From assembly GCA_016185205.1 (NCBI GenBank), contig JACPOA010000031.1, positions 1 through 64,000 of the forward strand: DNA of 64,000 nucleotides, written 5' to 3'. Shown here one piece after another: positions 34,828-44,261 of the stretch; the first letter of the stretch is position 1; each line of letters opens with the position of its first letter. Source of the stretch: Hyphomicrobiales bacterium (GTDB taxonomy: Bacteria > Pseudomonadota > Alphaproteobacteria > Rhizobiales > Xanthobacteraceae). Made by a program: the position numbers and the translations under genes. The notes under the pieces are model-generated. The model was not told where the DNA came from and searched no databases. It saw only the letters and a list, made by a program, of their open reading frames with translations.

Positions 34828-35619
34828 TCAATCGGTCTCGGTTGAGGTATGCAGTCCGCCATAAGCCTGCCACGGGACGCCCGCGATGAAACCGGCGTCA
34901 ACAGGAAGATTGGTGCCGGTCACTCCGCTTGCCTCGTCGCTCAGCATCCAGACGATAGCCGCTGCGACTTCTTCCGGTTTGACCAACCTTTTGAGAGCCG
35001 CGGTGCTTATCATACTTTCACGATTCAAGACTCCGGCAGAAAGACCCTTCGCGAGTGCCGGCGTTTCGGTGAAGCCAGGCGACACGCAGTTGACCCGCAC
35101 GCCAAAGGGTCCCCATTCAGCGGCAAGCGTCGTCGTTAAATGGATAACCGCAGCCTTGGCCGGGGCGTAGCCGTGCACCGGCGCAGACAACATGCCAACC
35201 ACAGAGGCAACGTTGACGATGGCGCCGGTATGCCGTCGCGCCATACGTGTTCCAACTTCGCGACAGACGACGAATGTGCCGCGCAGATCGACGGCAATCT
35301 CCCTGTCCCAGTCCGACATCGCAAGGCGCGCCGGCGGATGCATTTTGCCGAGAATACCAGCGGCGTTGACGAGCCCGACGATCGGACCGTGCAGACCTTC
35401 AATTTTTTCACAGGCGGCCGCGACCGCCGCCTCGTCGGAGACGTCGACTGATTCCGGCAATACCGTAACACCCGGCGACGATGGCGTGTCGATCCGAGCG
35501 GCGCGATCGAGCACCACGACGCGCCATCCCTTTGCCGCGGCCGCCGCGGCGCTGGCGGCGCCGATGCCGCTCAAACCACCGGTGACGACGACAATGCCAG
35601 CCCCATTTGTTTTGGTCAT
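34828..35619 (-). CDS. Short-chain dehydrogenase/reductase
   Basis: A 263-residue classical SDR with TGGLSGIG (13-20), the variant NAAG (85-88), Ser139, Tyr151 and Lys155. Asp38 after beta-2 (VVLDRA) suggests NAD(H). It is the last gene of the operon SBP-livHMGF-mmgE/prpD-SDR, 16 bases after the MmgE/PrpD gene. It could oxidise a hydroxy acid taken up by the transporter or formed by the PrpD-like enzyme. Confidence 0.9.
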   Translation of the reverse strand: MTKTNGAGIVVVTGGLSGIGAASAAAAAAKGWRVVVLDRAARIDTPSSPGVTVLPESVDVSDEAAVAAACEKIEGLHGPIVGLVNAAGILGKMHPPARLAMSDWDREIAVDLRGTFVVCREVGTRMARRHTGAIVNVASVVGMLSAPVHGYAPAKAAVIHLTTTLAAEWGPFGVRVNCVSPGFTETPALAKGLSAGVLNRESMISTAALKRLVKPEEVAAAIVWMLSDEASGVTGTNLPVDAGFIAGVPWQAYGGLHTSTETD

Positions 35620-35635
35620 GGCCTGGCCACCGGGT

Positions 35636-36997
35636 TCAGGCCGCCTGCCGTTTCGGCGCGATCAACGCGAAGGCGTCAATCACCTCGTCGATCGACGCCG
35701 CCGGCCAGCGCTCCACAAACGCCTCGAGCCGGTCGAATGCCGCCATCGGCACGTTTTCCTCGACGCCAATGCGCCGCACCAGTTGCGACGCGCCAGCGCG
35801 GCCATAAGCGAAGTCAGCGGTGGTCATGTGCTGATTCTGCACCAGGGTGCGGCCGTCCGCGGTATCGGCCTCGATGATGCAGGAAAGCGTCGGCACCGCC
35901 GGATCGCTGATCAGCGTGATGCAATTGATGAAGCCGTTGAGCTTCGAGTCATCGTAGGTGGTCATCCGCTTCATGTCAGGGATGCCGTAGATCAGCGTCG
36001 CGGCGATGCAGAACGGGATGCTCATCAGCGTGCCGGAGACCGAGTTGAATGGCCCAACCGCGTCCATGCCCGCGTAGTCGGTCTCATAGGGGTTCATGCG
36101 CACACGCACGGCCTTCAACTCGGCGCCACCGAGCTTGTCGCGCAGCACGAGCGCCGCCGTCACCGGCGTCTGGTTGAAAGCGCAGACCGGATAGGGTTTG
36201 AAGGTCACGCGCAACACCGCCCAGTCGTCGCCGAGACGTTTGACCAGTGCCGCGACATCGCACTCCACGCGGGCAAAGGTGCGCACGAAGCCAGACTTGC
36301 CCTCGAAGGCGCGGGGCGCCGAGGTCGACCCAGCCTTGGCCAGCTCGGCCGCAGTCCAGCCCACCTTGGCCACCATACCGACCTGGTAGCGCCACTCGTC
36401 AGTGCCATCGGCGAACGACTGCAAGAGCCCGCCAGAAAACGAGACGGCGTTGGCGAGCGCGGCGGCGGTGCGTTCGGCGTCGAGCCCCATCAATTTGGCG
36501 GCGGCGGCCGACGCCGCCACGGCGCCGTACAGCGTGGAGGCGCGCAGCCCGCTTGGCGTCGTCTGGCCGGCATACGCCTTCTCCAGCAGCCCACCTGCTT
36601 CATAGCCGGCGACGAGCGCAGGGATCAGCCGCTCGATCGGATATTTTCGCGCCTCGACCAGCGCAGTCAGCATCGGGATCATGATGGTACCGAAATGTGC
36701 GGCACCGCAGGTATCCTCCTGAGCCCGTCCGTGAAAAAGCGCGGAATTGGCGAGACAGGCGCCACCAATCGAGATCTTGCGGCCGTCGCCCAGCATGGTC
36801 GCACCACGAAGCTGCTCGCCGTCCATGGCCAGGGCGGCCGCGCGGGCGACCAGCGCGTATGGCGTGCGGTGACAGTCGAGCCCCATGCCGTAGCCGTTGA
36901 GCAGGCAGACGCGTGCCTTCTCCAGGACCTCGGCGGGCATCCGACGCGTGTCAAGCGTATGGATAAAATTCCCGATGTGCTGCGACAAAGTCATCAT
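35636..36997 (-). CDS. MmgE/PrpD family protein
   Basis: A 453-residue protein of the 2-methylcitrate dehydratase/cis-aconitate decarboxylase fold. The large helical domain holds the motifs HGRAQEDTCGAAHFG and KPYPVCAFNQTPV, with a small lid domain at about residues 260-400. Members dehydrate or decarboxylate tri- and dicarboxylic acids; no prpB or prpC is nearby, so methylcitrate is not indicated. The start at 36997 has AGAGGAGAG upstream. It sits between livF and the SDR in the transporter operon. Confidence 0.88.
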   Translation of the reverse strand: MMTLSQHIGNFIHTLDTRRMPAEVLEKARVCLLNGYGMGLDCHRTPYALVARAAALAMDGEQLRGATMLGDGRKISIGGACLANSALFHGRAQEDTCGAAHFGTIMIPMLTALVEARKYPIERLIPALVAGYEAGGLLEKAYAGQTTPSGLRASTLYGAVAASAAAAKLMGLDAERTAAALANAVSFSGGLLQSFADGTDEWRYQVGMVAKVGWTAAELAKAGSTSAPRAFEGKSGFVRTFARVECDVAALVKRLGDDWAVLRVTFKPYPVCAFNQTPVTAALVLRDKLGGAELKAVRVRMNPYETDYAGMDAVGPFNSVSGTLMSIPFCIAATLIYGIPDMKRMTTYDDSKLNGFINCITLISDPAVPTLSCIIEADTADGRTLVQNQHMTTADFAYGRAGASQLVRRIGVEENVPMAAFDRLEAFVERWPAASIDEVIDAFALIAPKRQAA

Positions 36998-37023
36998 GTT
37001 GCTCTCCTCTGCAAGTGTGGAGA

Positions 37024-37740
37024 TCAGATCGCCAGGTAGCGCTGGCGAATTTCGTCGTTGGCTTTCAATTTATCGATGGTGTCGCGGTAGACAATTTGCC
37101 CCTTGTCGATCACCGTCGCCGCGCTGGCGATGCCGAGGCAGAAGTGCATGTTCTGTTCAGCAAGCAGGATGGTGGCGCCGGTGTCGCGCAGGTGGCGCAG
37201 CAGCTGACCGATGCGCTGCACGACGATCGGGGCAAGCCCTTCGCTCGGCTCATCGAGCAGGAGTGCGACCGGATTTCCCATCAGCGTGCGCGCGATCGCC
37301 AGCATCTGCTGCTCACCGCCGGAAAGGCGCCCGCCGCGGCGGTGGCGCAGCGGCGACAGCAGCGGAAAGACCTCGTAGACCCGCGCGATATTCCAGTCGT
37401 CCTCACCGCCCGGACCCTTTTTGGCGGCGATCAACAGATTGTCCTCGACCGAGTGCTCTGGGAAGATTTGACGGTCCTCCGGCACGTAACCGACGCCGGC
37501 GCGAGCAATGACGTGCGGCCTGCGTCCCTGCATCTCGGTGCCCAAAACGTGGATGTGGCCTCGGCGCGGCGGCGCGACGCCGGCAATCGCCTTGAGCGTC
37601 GTGCTCTTGCCGGCGCCGTTGCGCCCGAGCAGCGCCATGGTCTGCCCCTTGGCGACCTCGAGATCAATCCCGAACAAGATCTGGCTCGTGCCGTAGAAGA
37701 CGTCGATGGCCTCGACCGAGAAGACGGCAGGCGCGCTCAT
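37024..37740 (-). CDS. livF: Liv-type ABC transporter ATP-binding protein
   Basis: A 238-residue ATPase: Walker A GRNGAGKST, signature RLSGGEQQM, Walker B LLLDEPSEG and H-loop. Length and motifs fit LivF. The start overlaps the stop of the LivG gene (ATGA). It is part of the operon 41790-34828, with the binding protein five genes upstream. Confidence 0.92.
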   Translation of the reverse strand: MSAPAVFSVEAIDVFYGTSQILFGIDLEVAKGQTMALLGRNGAGKSTTLKAIAGVAPPRRGHIHVLGTEMQGRRPHVIARAGVGYVPEDRQIFPEHSVEDNLLIAAKKGPGGEDDWNIARVYEVFPLLSPLRHRRGGRLSGGEQQMLAIARTLMGNPVALLLDEPSEGLAPIVVQRIGQLLRHLRDTGATILLAEQNMHFCLGIASAATVIDKGQIVYRDTIDKLKANDEIRQRYLAI

Positions 37741-38489
37741 GGGTTGGCCCCGTCCTCGGTGCCGAGATAGGCGGCGATGACGTCGGCGTTGCCGCGGATC
37801 TGATCGGGCGTGCCTTCGGCGAGCACACGGCCGTAGCAGAGCACACGGATCGAATTCGCGATCTTAAACACAATGTCCATGTCGTGCTCGATGAATACCA
37901 CCGTCATCTTTTCCCGCTCCCACAGGCGGTAGACCCGCTCAATCATCTGCCAACGCTCATCTGGCCCCATGCCGGCGGTCGGCTCATCGAGCAGAAGCAC
38001 GCGCGGCTGCAGCACGAGAGCCAACGCGACGTCGAGGAGTTTTTGATCGCCGTGCGAGAGTCTCGCCGACAGCGTGTCGGCCTCCTTGGCAAGGCCGAGC
38101 ATGTCCATCACCTCATGCGCGCGCTCGCAGCACTCGGCCAGAGGAAAACGCCGGTCGAGCACCGCGGCGCGGCCACGGTGCGCCTGCACCGCCGCGTTGA
38201 GTGTCTCCTCGACAGTGAACGAGGGAAAGATGCTCGCAACCTGGAAAGCGCGGGCGATCCCGCAGCGAACGATTTCGGCGCGTGCGAGACCGACGAGATC
38301 GATCCCGTCGAGCATAACTCGACCTGCATCGGCCTTGAACGCGCCGGAGATCAGATTGAATAGCGTGGTCTTGCCAGCGCCGTTCGGACCAATCACGGCC
38401 GTAAGCGAGCCCGTCGGGAACTCGAGCGTGACATCGCTGATGGCGGCGATACCGTCGAACGACTTTGACAGGCGCTCGATAGTCAGCAT
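37737..38489 (-). CDS. livG: Liv-type ABC transporter ATP-binding protein
   Basis: A 250-residue ATPase with Walker A GPNGAGKTT, signature LSHGDQKLL and Walker B LLLDEPTAG, followed by a C-terminal LivG tail. It is coupled to livF by overlap. The 70-base gap to livM is the longest among the membrane and ATPase genes of this system. Confidence 0.92.
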   Translation of the reverse strand: MLTIERLSKSFDGIAAISDVTLEFPTGSLTAVIGPNGAGKTTLFNLISGAFKADAGRVMLDGIDLVGLARAEIVRCGIARAFQVASIFPSFTVEETLNAAVQAHRGRAAVLDRRFPLAECCERAHEVMDMLGLAKEADTLSARLSHGDQKLLDVALALVLQPRVLLLDEPTAGMGPDERWQMIERVYRLWEREKMTVVFIEHDMDIVFKIANSIRVLCYGRVLAEGTPDQIRGNADVIAAYLGTEDGANP

Positions 38490-38559
38490 GGGGCGTCAAC
38501 TCCGCTGCCGCCCGCTCCGCTCGCGACCAATACCACGCCGCCGATGTCGAGCCTGGCCA

Positions 38560-39546
38560 TCAGCGCCCCCGTTTAGCCGCAGCCAAGACCCACGGCGAAC
38601 GCCGCCAGTAGTCGAGCAGAAAATCAGTCAGCCCGCGCCGCAGCCCGAGCGCGAACAGAAGAATGATGGCGCCGAGGGTAAGCCCATAGTACTCGGTAAA
38701 TCTGGTCACCACGTCGTTGAGCAGGAGAAGGATCACCGTTCCAACCACCGGCCCAAAGAACGTCGAGATCCCGCCCAGCATGACGATGAACACCGCCTCA
38801 CCTGACATCGTCCAATTGGCGAACTCGGGGTAAGCCCCGGACACGAACAGGCTCATGATCACGCCGCCGATGCCACCAAAAATCCCCGCCAACACGAAGG
38901 CCACGAGCTTGATGCGAAACACCTCAACGCCGAGGAAGGCGGCGCGCGTGGCATTGTCGCGGATCATGCGCAGAGTATAGCCGAACGGCGATTCGACGAT
39001 GTGGTGCATCAGGATCAGCCCACCCACCAGCAGCACGCAGCTGGCGATATAAAGCTGCCTTTGATCGGCAAGATCGATCCCCAGGAAGCTCGGCCGCGGA
39101 ATTCCACCACGCAGCCCCTGGTCGCCGCCGGTCAGCGGCACCCACAAGATGACCAAGCTGTACAGGAACATCTGGAAGGCAAGCGTGAGGAAAGCGAAGT
39201 AGATCTCCTTCAAGCGCACGCAGATGGCGCCGACGGCGAGCGCGACCGCCGCGGTGACAACGATCGTGAGCGCGAATGCTGCCGGGATCGACATGCCAGT
39301 GCGCTGCATAAGCAGGCCGAATGAGTAGGCACCGAGCCCGAAGAACATGCCGTGGCCAAACGACACCATGCCACCGTAGCCAACCAGCAAATTGAGCGAG
39401 GTCGCGAACAGTGCAAACGACGCGCCGCGAATCGTAAAGTCAATAAATGCCTTGTTTGGCCACACCAACGGCAGCAGCACCAGCGCGGTGACGGCGATGG
39501 CGCCGATGATCATGTCGCGGCGGAACGAATGCCGCATCTCAGGCAA
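38560..39546 (-). CDS. livM: Liv-type ABC permease
   Basis: A 328-residue membrane protein with about nine to ten helices and the LivM motif MVSFGHGMFFGLGAYSFGL. The coupling loop includes SPFGYTLRMIRDNATRAAFLG. The start overlaps the livH stop by 8 bases, so the two permease subunits are translated in register. Confidence 0.92.
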   Translation of the reverse strand: MPEMRHSFRRDMIIGAIAVTALVLLPLVWPNKAFIDFTIRGASFALFATSLNLLVGYGGMVSFGHGMFFGLGAYSFGLLMQRTGMSIPAAFALTIVVTAAVALAVGAICVRLKEIYFAFLTLAFQMFLYSLVILWVPLTGGDQGLRGGIPRPSFLGIDLADQRQLYIASCVLLVGGLILMHHIVESPFGYTLRMIRDNATRAAFLGVEVFRIKLVAFVLAGIFGGIGGVIMSLFVSGAYPEFANWTMSGEAVFIVMLGGISTFFGPVVGTVILLLLNDVVTRFTEYYGLTLGAIILLFALGLRRGLTDFLLDYWRRSPWVLAAAKRGR

Positions 39547-40441
39547 TCTCCTTGCCGAACAAGCCGGTCGGCTTGGCGATCAGCACCAGCACCATGAACA
39601 GATACATCAGCCCCTCGGTGAACAGCGGAAAGCCAACGCTGCCAAAGGTGCGAATCAGGCCGATTAGCAACGCGCCAACGAAAGCCCCGACGATCGAGCC
39701 CATGCCGCCAATCACGGTGACGATGAACGACTCGATCAGAATCGAGAAGCCCATGCCGGGCGTGAGCGAGCGCACCGGCGCGGCCAACGCGCCGGCAAAC
39801 CCAGCCAGCAGGCCGCCGAGCGCGAACACCATGCCGTATAGAATGCCGGTATTGATGCCCAGCACCGAGACCATGCTCGGATTGTGCGCAACGGCCCGCA
39901 CGATCTTGCCGAACCGCGTGCGCTCGATGACCAGCCACAGCAGCCCGCCGATGACAACCGTCACGCCGACCAGAAAAAGATAGAATGGCGGCACCACACC
40001 GCCGGCGACGAAGATCGGCGGCACCTGGAATAGTGCCGGCATGCCCATGGAACGAAACTCGGCACCCCAGACGATCTTCACCACATCGTCGAAGATAAGA
40101 ATGAAGCCATAGCAGACCAGCAGCTGCATCAGCATGTTCTGGCCGTAAACCCGGCTCATGAACAACCGCTCAAATACTAGGCCGACCAGCGCAGTGCCGA
40201 ATGCCGCACCGAACAACGTCAACACGTAGCTGTCGCTCAGCTTGAAGATGGTGAGCGCGAAGTAAGCCCCCAACATGTAGAACGAGCCGTGGGTGAAATT
40301 GATGACCTTCAGCACACCGAAAATCAGCGTCAACCCGGCCGCGACCAGGAACAGCAACATGCCGATGATCAGACCGCTCGTCACCTGTGTGACGACGCAG
40401 GCGGCCGATCCGAAACAGCTCACGAGCGAGGCAATATCCAC
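39539..40441 (-). CDS. livH: Liv-type ABC permease
   Basis: A 301-residue LivH-type permease: GLTLIFGVLKVINFTHGSFYMLGAY, EAA-like loop TRFGKIVRAVAHN and the C-terminal GGMGSIVGAFVGALLIG. A GTG at 40441 is preferred because the longer frame, beginning with TTG at 40495, would start inside the terminator hairpin. The upstream hairpin makes this the first gene of the attenuated part of the operon. Confidence 0.88.
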   Translation of the reverse strand: MDIASLVSCFGSAACVVTQVTSGLIIGMLLFLVAAGLTLIFGVLKVINFTHGSFYMLGAYFALTIFKLSDSYVLTLFGAAFGTALVGLVFERLFMSRVYGQNMLMQLLVCYGFILIFDDVVKIVWGAEFRSMGMPALFQVPPIFVAGGVVPPFYLFLVGVTVVIGGLLWLVIERTRFGKIVRAVAHNPSMVSVLGINTGILYGMVFALGGLLAGFAGALAAPVRSLTPGMGFSILIESFIVTVIGGMGSIVGAFVGALLIGLIRTFGSVGFPLFTEGLMYLFMVLVLIAKPTGLFGKEIA

Positions 40442-40472
40442 GATGAGCCCGGGGCTAGATGATTGAGTTCTG

Positions 40473-40506
40473 AAAAAGGCGTGCGGCGCTGCCAACGCCG
40501 CACGCC
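40473..40506 (-). terminator. Intra-operon terminator/attenuator between the binding protein and livH
   Basis: An 11-bp perfect stem (GGCGTGCGGCG / CGCCGCACGCC, 40478-40506) with a 7-base loop is followed on the reverse strand by TTTTT. It lies 22 bases after the binding-protein stop. It should reduce transcription into livHMGF, giving the usual excess of binding protein over permease, and may also protect the upstream mRNA from 3' decay. Confidence 0.85.
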
Positions 40507-40527
40507 CAGAAGTTCACACCGCGCCGA

Positions 40528-41790
40528 TCAGAGGTAGCCGTTCTTCTTTTTCCATGCGGTCTCCAGTTCGAAGATTTGCTTCCAATCGCCGGCGGTGACC
40601 GCGGGGACATAGGGCTCGGTGGGGATCGTCGTGCCCCAGCCAATCGCGTAGCCGACCAGCGTCTGATCCTCGGCGCGGATCGTCAGCTTGCCATTGCTGC
40701 CGAATGGCGAATCGATGGTAAGCCCGCGCAACGCTTCGGCGATCTTGGCGCCATCGGCCGTATTGGCCTTCTTGGCCGCCGCGGCGAGGAAGTTGATCGC
40801 TGTCGCATTCTGCCACGACCAATTGGTCGGATACTCGTTGAACTTAGCACGGTAGGCGTCGGCCCAGCTCGCGTTCTGCGGCGTTGTCGGAAAGGTCTTG
40901 ATATAACGGTTGCCGGAGTGGATGCCCTTCGGCAGGTTCTTCACCACTGTAAGCGCCGTGTAATCGGCCATGTTGACGGCGAAGGTCTCGGTCTGCGTGA
41001 ACAGGGCGTAGATATTGCCCTGCTCGATGAACGACGTGAGGTCGCCACCCCACAGGCAGGAATAGAGCGCCTGTGGCTTGGTCTGCAGAATCTTGGTGAT
41101 CACTTCGGTATAGTCGGGCTGGAACAGCTTCGGCCACGCCTCGCTCACTACCTCGACATCCGACTTGAAGTGCTTGAGGTACTCGACAAATTGCGCCGTG
41201 GTATCGCGGCCATAGGCGTAGTCCGGCGAGCAAGTCATCCATTTGGCAAGTTTTTTGGCGTTCGCGACCTTGGCGGCGTAAGCGCCACCAACGATCGAAT
41301 CGTGGATGCCCTGACGGCAGGTGCGGAAGGCGTTGGCGATGCGCTGCTTCGGATCGGCCGTGAGCGAACTCGTCTCCGAATTGGTATGCAAGCAGAGCAC
41401 CTTGAGATCGCGCGCCACCTCATGCACGGCGAAAGCGCCGGATGACGCCTCGGCGTCGATCAGGATTTCACAGCCGTCGGAATTGACGAGTTCGCGGGCG
41501 ACGCGCGCCGCCTCCTGCGGCTGGCCCTTGGAGTCACGGATCACCATCTCGATCGGACGGCCGGCCAAACCGCCAGCGGCGTTGACCTTGTCAACTTCGA
41601 GCATCACGCCGTTGCGCGACGAGGTGCCGAGCTGGGCGACACGGCCCGATAGAATGGTCGGCATGCCAATCTTGATTGGCTTGGCCTGAGCGCGGGAAAT
41701 CATCGGCGCCGCCATGATGCCGATTGCTGTCGCTGTCGCGCCCTTGATCACGGCGCGACGGTTAATTCCACTCCTGCGGTGCGTTGCCAT
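40528..41790 (-). CDS. Liv-type periplasmic substrate-binding protein
   Basis: A 420-residue type I binding protein with a twin-arginine-type leader (RRSGINRRAVIKGATATA, cleavage near SRAQA) and the family opening KIGMPTILSGRVAQLG. The start at 41790 has GGGAGGG upstream, and an earlier in-frame start lacks it. Liv-type proteins of this length often bind aromatic acids, amides or other small organic acids instead of branched amino acids. The co-transcribed MmgE/PrpD gene supports an organic-acid ligand. Confidence 0.9.
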   Translation of the reverse strand: MATHRRSGINRRAVIKGATATAIGIMAAPMISRAQAKPIKIGMPTILSGRVAQLGTSSRNGVMLEVDKVNAAGGLAGRPIEMVIRDSKGQPQEAARVARELVNSDGCEILIDAEASSGAFAVHEVARDLKVLCLHTNSETSSLTADPKQRIANAFRTCRQGIHDSIVGGAYAAKVANAKKLAKWMTCSPDYAYGRDTTAQFVEYLKHFKSDVEVVSEAWPKLFQPDYTEVITKILQTKPQALYSCLWGGDLTSFIEQGNIYALFTQTETFAVNMADYTALTVVKNLPKGIHSGNRYIKTFPTTPQNASWADAYRAKFNEYPTNWSWQNATAINFLAAAAKKANTADGAKIAEALRGLTIDSPFGSNGKLTIRAEDQTLVGYAIGWGTTIPTEPYVPAVTAGDWKQIFELETAWKKKNGYL

Positions 41791-41953
41791 CTCAACCCTC
41801 CCGTTGCTTGGCGCTGGCGTCATCCACCCGGCCAGGAGGATTGATCGCCCCGGCGCGATCCACCGCTGCTCTGCCGAGCGGCGTTATGGCCTTTATTGGC
41901 CGACATTTTGAGGCCGGGCGCGCGCAAGCGTCAAGATAATTCTGACTGATGAA

Positions 41954-43048
41954 TCACCGATCAGATTTTATCGCGCTGCGCTGCGCCATGACGAAGGTCG
42001 CCTGCCCGGTCATGACTACCGCGCCACCACTGCGCTCCTCATGAATTGTGACGCCGACATGAAGCACCGCGGTCCCGCGCTCCTGGCAACGTGCCGTCGC
42101 CACCAGCCGGCGGGCGCGCGTCGGGGCCAGCATGCTGATTGCGAGATTGAGCAACATAGGCGCCGGCGGACGCTCGCCGCCGGCGGCCAGTTCGGCGGCG
42201 GACGAGGCAAGATCGAGGAGAACGCCGTAGCGCAATGCGCCGGTCGGATCGCAATCGCCGTCTTGAACGCGCATCTCCAGTGCCGCACCGGAGTTGCCGA
42301 CGGCGATGACGCGCCGGCCTTCGAATCTAGTCGCACCGTTGCTCTCACCGACGGTGAGCCGCTTCGGCCGGTAGGTCGGGCCGCTGGTGCCACCGTACAG
42401 CAGCCCGCCGGTGACGAATTTCATATAGGCACGCACCATCCAATCGGGCGCCGGTCCGACATGGCCGGCGCGCATCATGTAATGGTAACTGAGGTAGTTG
42501 CGGGCGCCGAGCAGAATGCAGACGACCACCTCGAGTTCATCGGCGCTATAGCCCGGCAAGCCGCCTTGCTCCTGGCTACGCCGCAGGGCGCGCAGATAGC
42601 CCTGGATCATGTTGTTCATGTGATCGCGGAACGCCTTCGGCGAAACCGTTTCGGCCTCGTTGAGGACGCGGTAGAATTCCGGAGTGTCGGCCAAGAACTC
42701 GAAGAACGCGCGAAAGCCGATCTCTTCGCGTCGCAGGCCCGCGGGCTGATTGGCGACGCGGACACGGATGCGATCCAGCAATTGCGTTCCCAGCTCGGGT
42801 AGCAGCTGGTCGAACAAGTCCTGCTGCGACTTGAAATAGTTGTAGAAAGTGCCCTGGGCGACGCGGGCACGCGCCGTGATCTTGGCAACCGAGGCGTTGC
42901 CGTAACCTTCTTCCCCGACGATCTCGGTCACGGCGGTCAGTAATTTGCGGCGCGTTGCCGCCAGCTTGTCGGCGCGCGTCATGCCGCTCTTTTTCGGCCG
43001 CGGGATCGCGGTCTTCGTCGTGCGCTCGCTCGGTCTGCGTTTCGCCAT
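41954..43048 (-). CDS. TetR-family regulator with a C-terminal hotdog (PaaI-like) domain
   Basis: A 364-residue protein. The N-terminal TetR HTH (about 30-78) includes ITARARVAQGTFYNYFKSQ, followed by a TetR ligand domain to about residue 200. The last 140 residues (RFEGRRVIAVGNSG ... VTIHEERSGGAVVMTGQATFVM) look like a PaaI/thioesterase-type hotdog fold, which may bind an acyl-CoA. Usual TetR proteins have about 200 residues, so this is a fusion. It is divergent from the 2-oxoacid dehydrogenase/acyl-CoA operon. The ATG at 43048 follows AGCAGGT; starts at 43063 and 43090 are possible. Confidence 0.82.
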   Translation of the reverse strand: MAKRRPSERTTKTAIPRPKKSGMTRADKLAATRRKLLTAVTEIVGEEGYGNASVAKITARARVAQGTFYNYFKSQQDLFDQLLPELGTQLLDRIRVRVANQPAGLRREEIGFRAFFEFLADTPEFYRVLNEAETVSPKAFRDHMNNMIQGYLRALRRSQEQGGLPGYSADELEVVVCILLGARNYLSYHYMMRAGHVGPAPDWMVRAYMKFVTGGLLYGGTSGPTYRPKRLTVGESNGATRFEGRRVIAVGNSGAALEMRVQDGDCDPTGALRYGVLLDLASSAAELAAGGERPPAPMLLNLAISMLAPTRARRLVATARCQERGTAVLHVGVTIHEERSGGAVVMTGQATFVMAQRSAIKSDR

Positions 43049-43133
43049 CGTACCTGCTTGCATCTTCTGTGTGCTGGTCTCGCGTGCCAAGGGCCGATTC
43101 CTGTCAACTCACCAAGGCCGAAGCGTGAACAAT

Positions 43134-43158
43134 AATGAACGATGAGTCTATATTCATT
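43134..43158. promoter_or_regulatory. Possible operator in the tetR-dehydrogenase intergenic region
   Basis: The inverted repeat AATGAA-N13-TTCATT lies midway between the divergent TetR-hotdog gene and the E1 alpha gene. Location and symmetry suit a TetR operator, but arms of six AT-rich bases can occur by chance. The rest of 43049-43271 shows no gene. Confidence 0.3.
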
Positions 43159-43271
43159 TTTGTCTTGACTCGGGCGCTGCCGCTTCTCAGAATTTGTTTG
43201 ATCATTGGCGCGCGCAATCGGTTGCGCGCGACGAATGTTATTTGCGCCAGTGGCATGGAAAGCGAGATCAC

Positions 43272-44261
43272 GTGGGCCGCACCGACCCGCCGTCGGCGAC
43301 TAGCCAACTCCTCGAACTCTACCGGGCAATGCGGCTCGTGCGTGAGGCCGAGGAGCGGCTCGGCGCCCTGTTCGCCGATGGCGAAATTCCCGGCTTCATT
43401 CACCTCTCGATCGGTCAGGAGGCGGTGTCGGTCGGCGTCGCCGCCGCGCTGCAGCAACACGACACGCTTGCCTCCAACCATCGCGGTCACGGGCACGCCA
43501 TCGCCAAGGGGCTCGATCTCGATCGTTTTTTCCTCGAAATTCTCGGCAAGCGGGACGGCTATTGCCGCGGCCGCGGCGGCTCGATGCATGTCGCCGATAT
43601 GACCGTCGGCATGCTGGGCGCCAACGGTATCGTCGGCGCCGGCCTGCCGATCGCCGTCGGCAGCGCCCTTGCTCATAAGCTGCGCAGGACCGGCCACATC
43701 GCCGTCGTGTTTTTTGGCGACGGGGCGATGGCCGAGGGCGTGTTGCACGAGAGCCTCAATCTCGCCCAGCTGTGGACGCTGCCGGTGCTGTTCGTGTGCG
43801 AGAACAACGGCTGGTCGGAATTTACCGAAGCGGCGCGCCAGCTTGCCACCGACCCGCAGCGAATGGCGGCCGCCTACAGCATGCGTGCGCTCCAGGTCGA
43901 CGGCAATGACGTGGTCGCGGTCGCCGCGGCGGCGCGCATGGCGGTCGCGCAGATCCGCGCCGGCGAGGGTCCTTGTCTGCTCGAGTGCAAGACCAGGCGC
44001 GTGCGCGGCCACTACGAGGGCGACGCGCAGAAATATCGTGACGCCGGCGATATCGCGACCGCGCTACGCAACGATCCGCTCGTTCGCTGCGAGGTGCAGG
44101 CGATTGCCGCCGGCGCGCCGCAGGAGACCATCGACGCGATCAAGGCCGAAATCGCGGACCGCGTCGACGCGGCGGTTGCCACCGCCCGCTCCGGCGCCCC
44201 GCCTGCGCCCGTCGATGCGTTCGCCGACGTCTATTCCCCCACCCACGAGCTGCCGTCATGA
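43272..44261 (+). CDS. 2-oxoacid (acetoin/pyruvate-type) dehydrogenase E1 alpha subunit
   Basis: A 329-residue thiamine-diphosphate subunit. The motif GDG at 149-151 and Asn178 bind TPP/Mg; the HRGHGH (70-75) and RGRGGSMHVAD segments are typical of AcoA/PdhA. A GTG at 43272 is preferred, with GAGA upstream; a longer frame starts at 43194. The stop overlaps the E1 beta start (ATGA). With E1 beta it decarboxylates a 2-oxo acid or acetoin and passes the acyl unit to lipoyl-E2. It is the first gene of a six-gene operon. Confidence 0.88.
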   Translation: MGRTDPPSATSQLLELYRAMRLVREAEERLGALFADGEIPGFIHLSIGQEAVSVGVAAALQQHDTLASNHRGHGHAIAKGLDLDRFFLEILGKRDGYCRGRGGSMHVADMTVGMLGANGIVGAGLPIAVGSALAHKLRRTGHIAVVFFGDGAMAEGVLHESLNLAQLWTLPVLFVCENNGWSEFTEAARQLATDPQRMAAAYSMRALQVDGNDVVAVAAAARMAVAQIRAGEGPCLLECKTRRVRGHYEGDAQKYRDAGDIATALRNDPLVRCEVQAIAAGAPQETIDAIKAEIADRVDAAVATARSGAPPAPVDAFADVYSPTHELPS

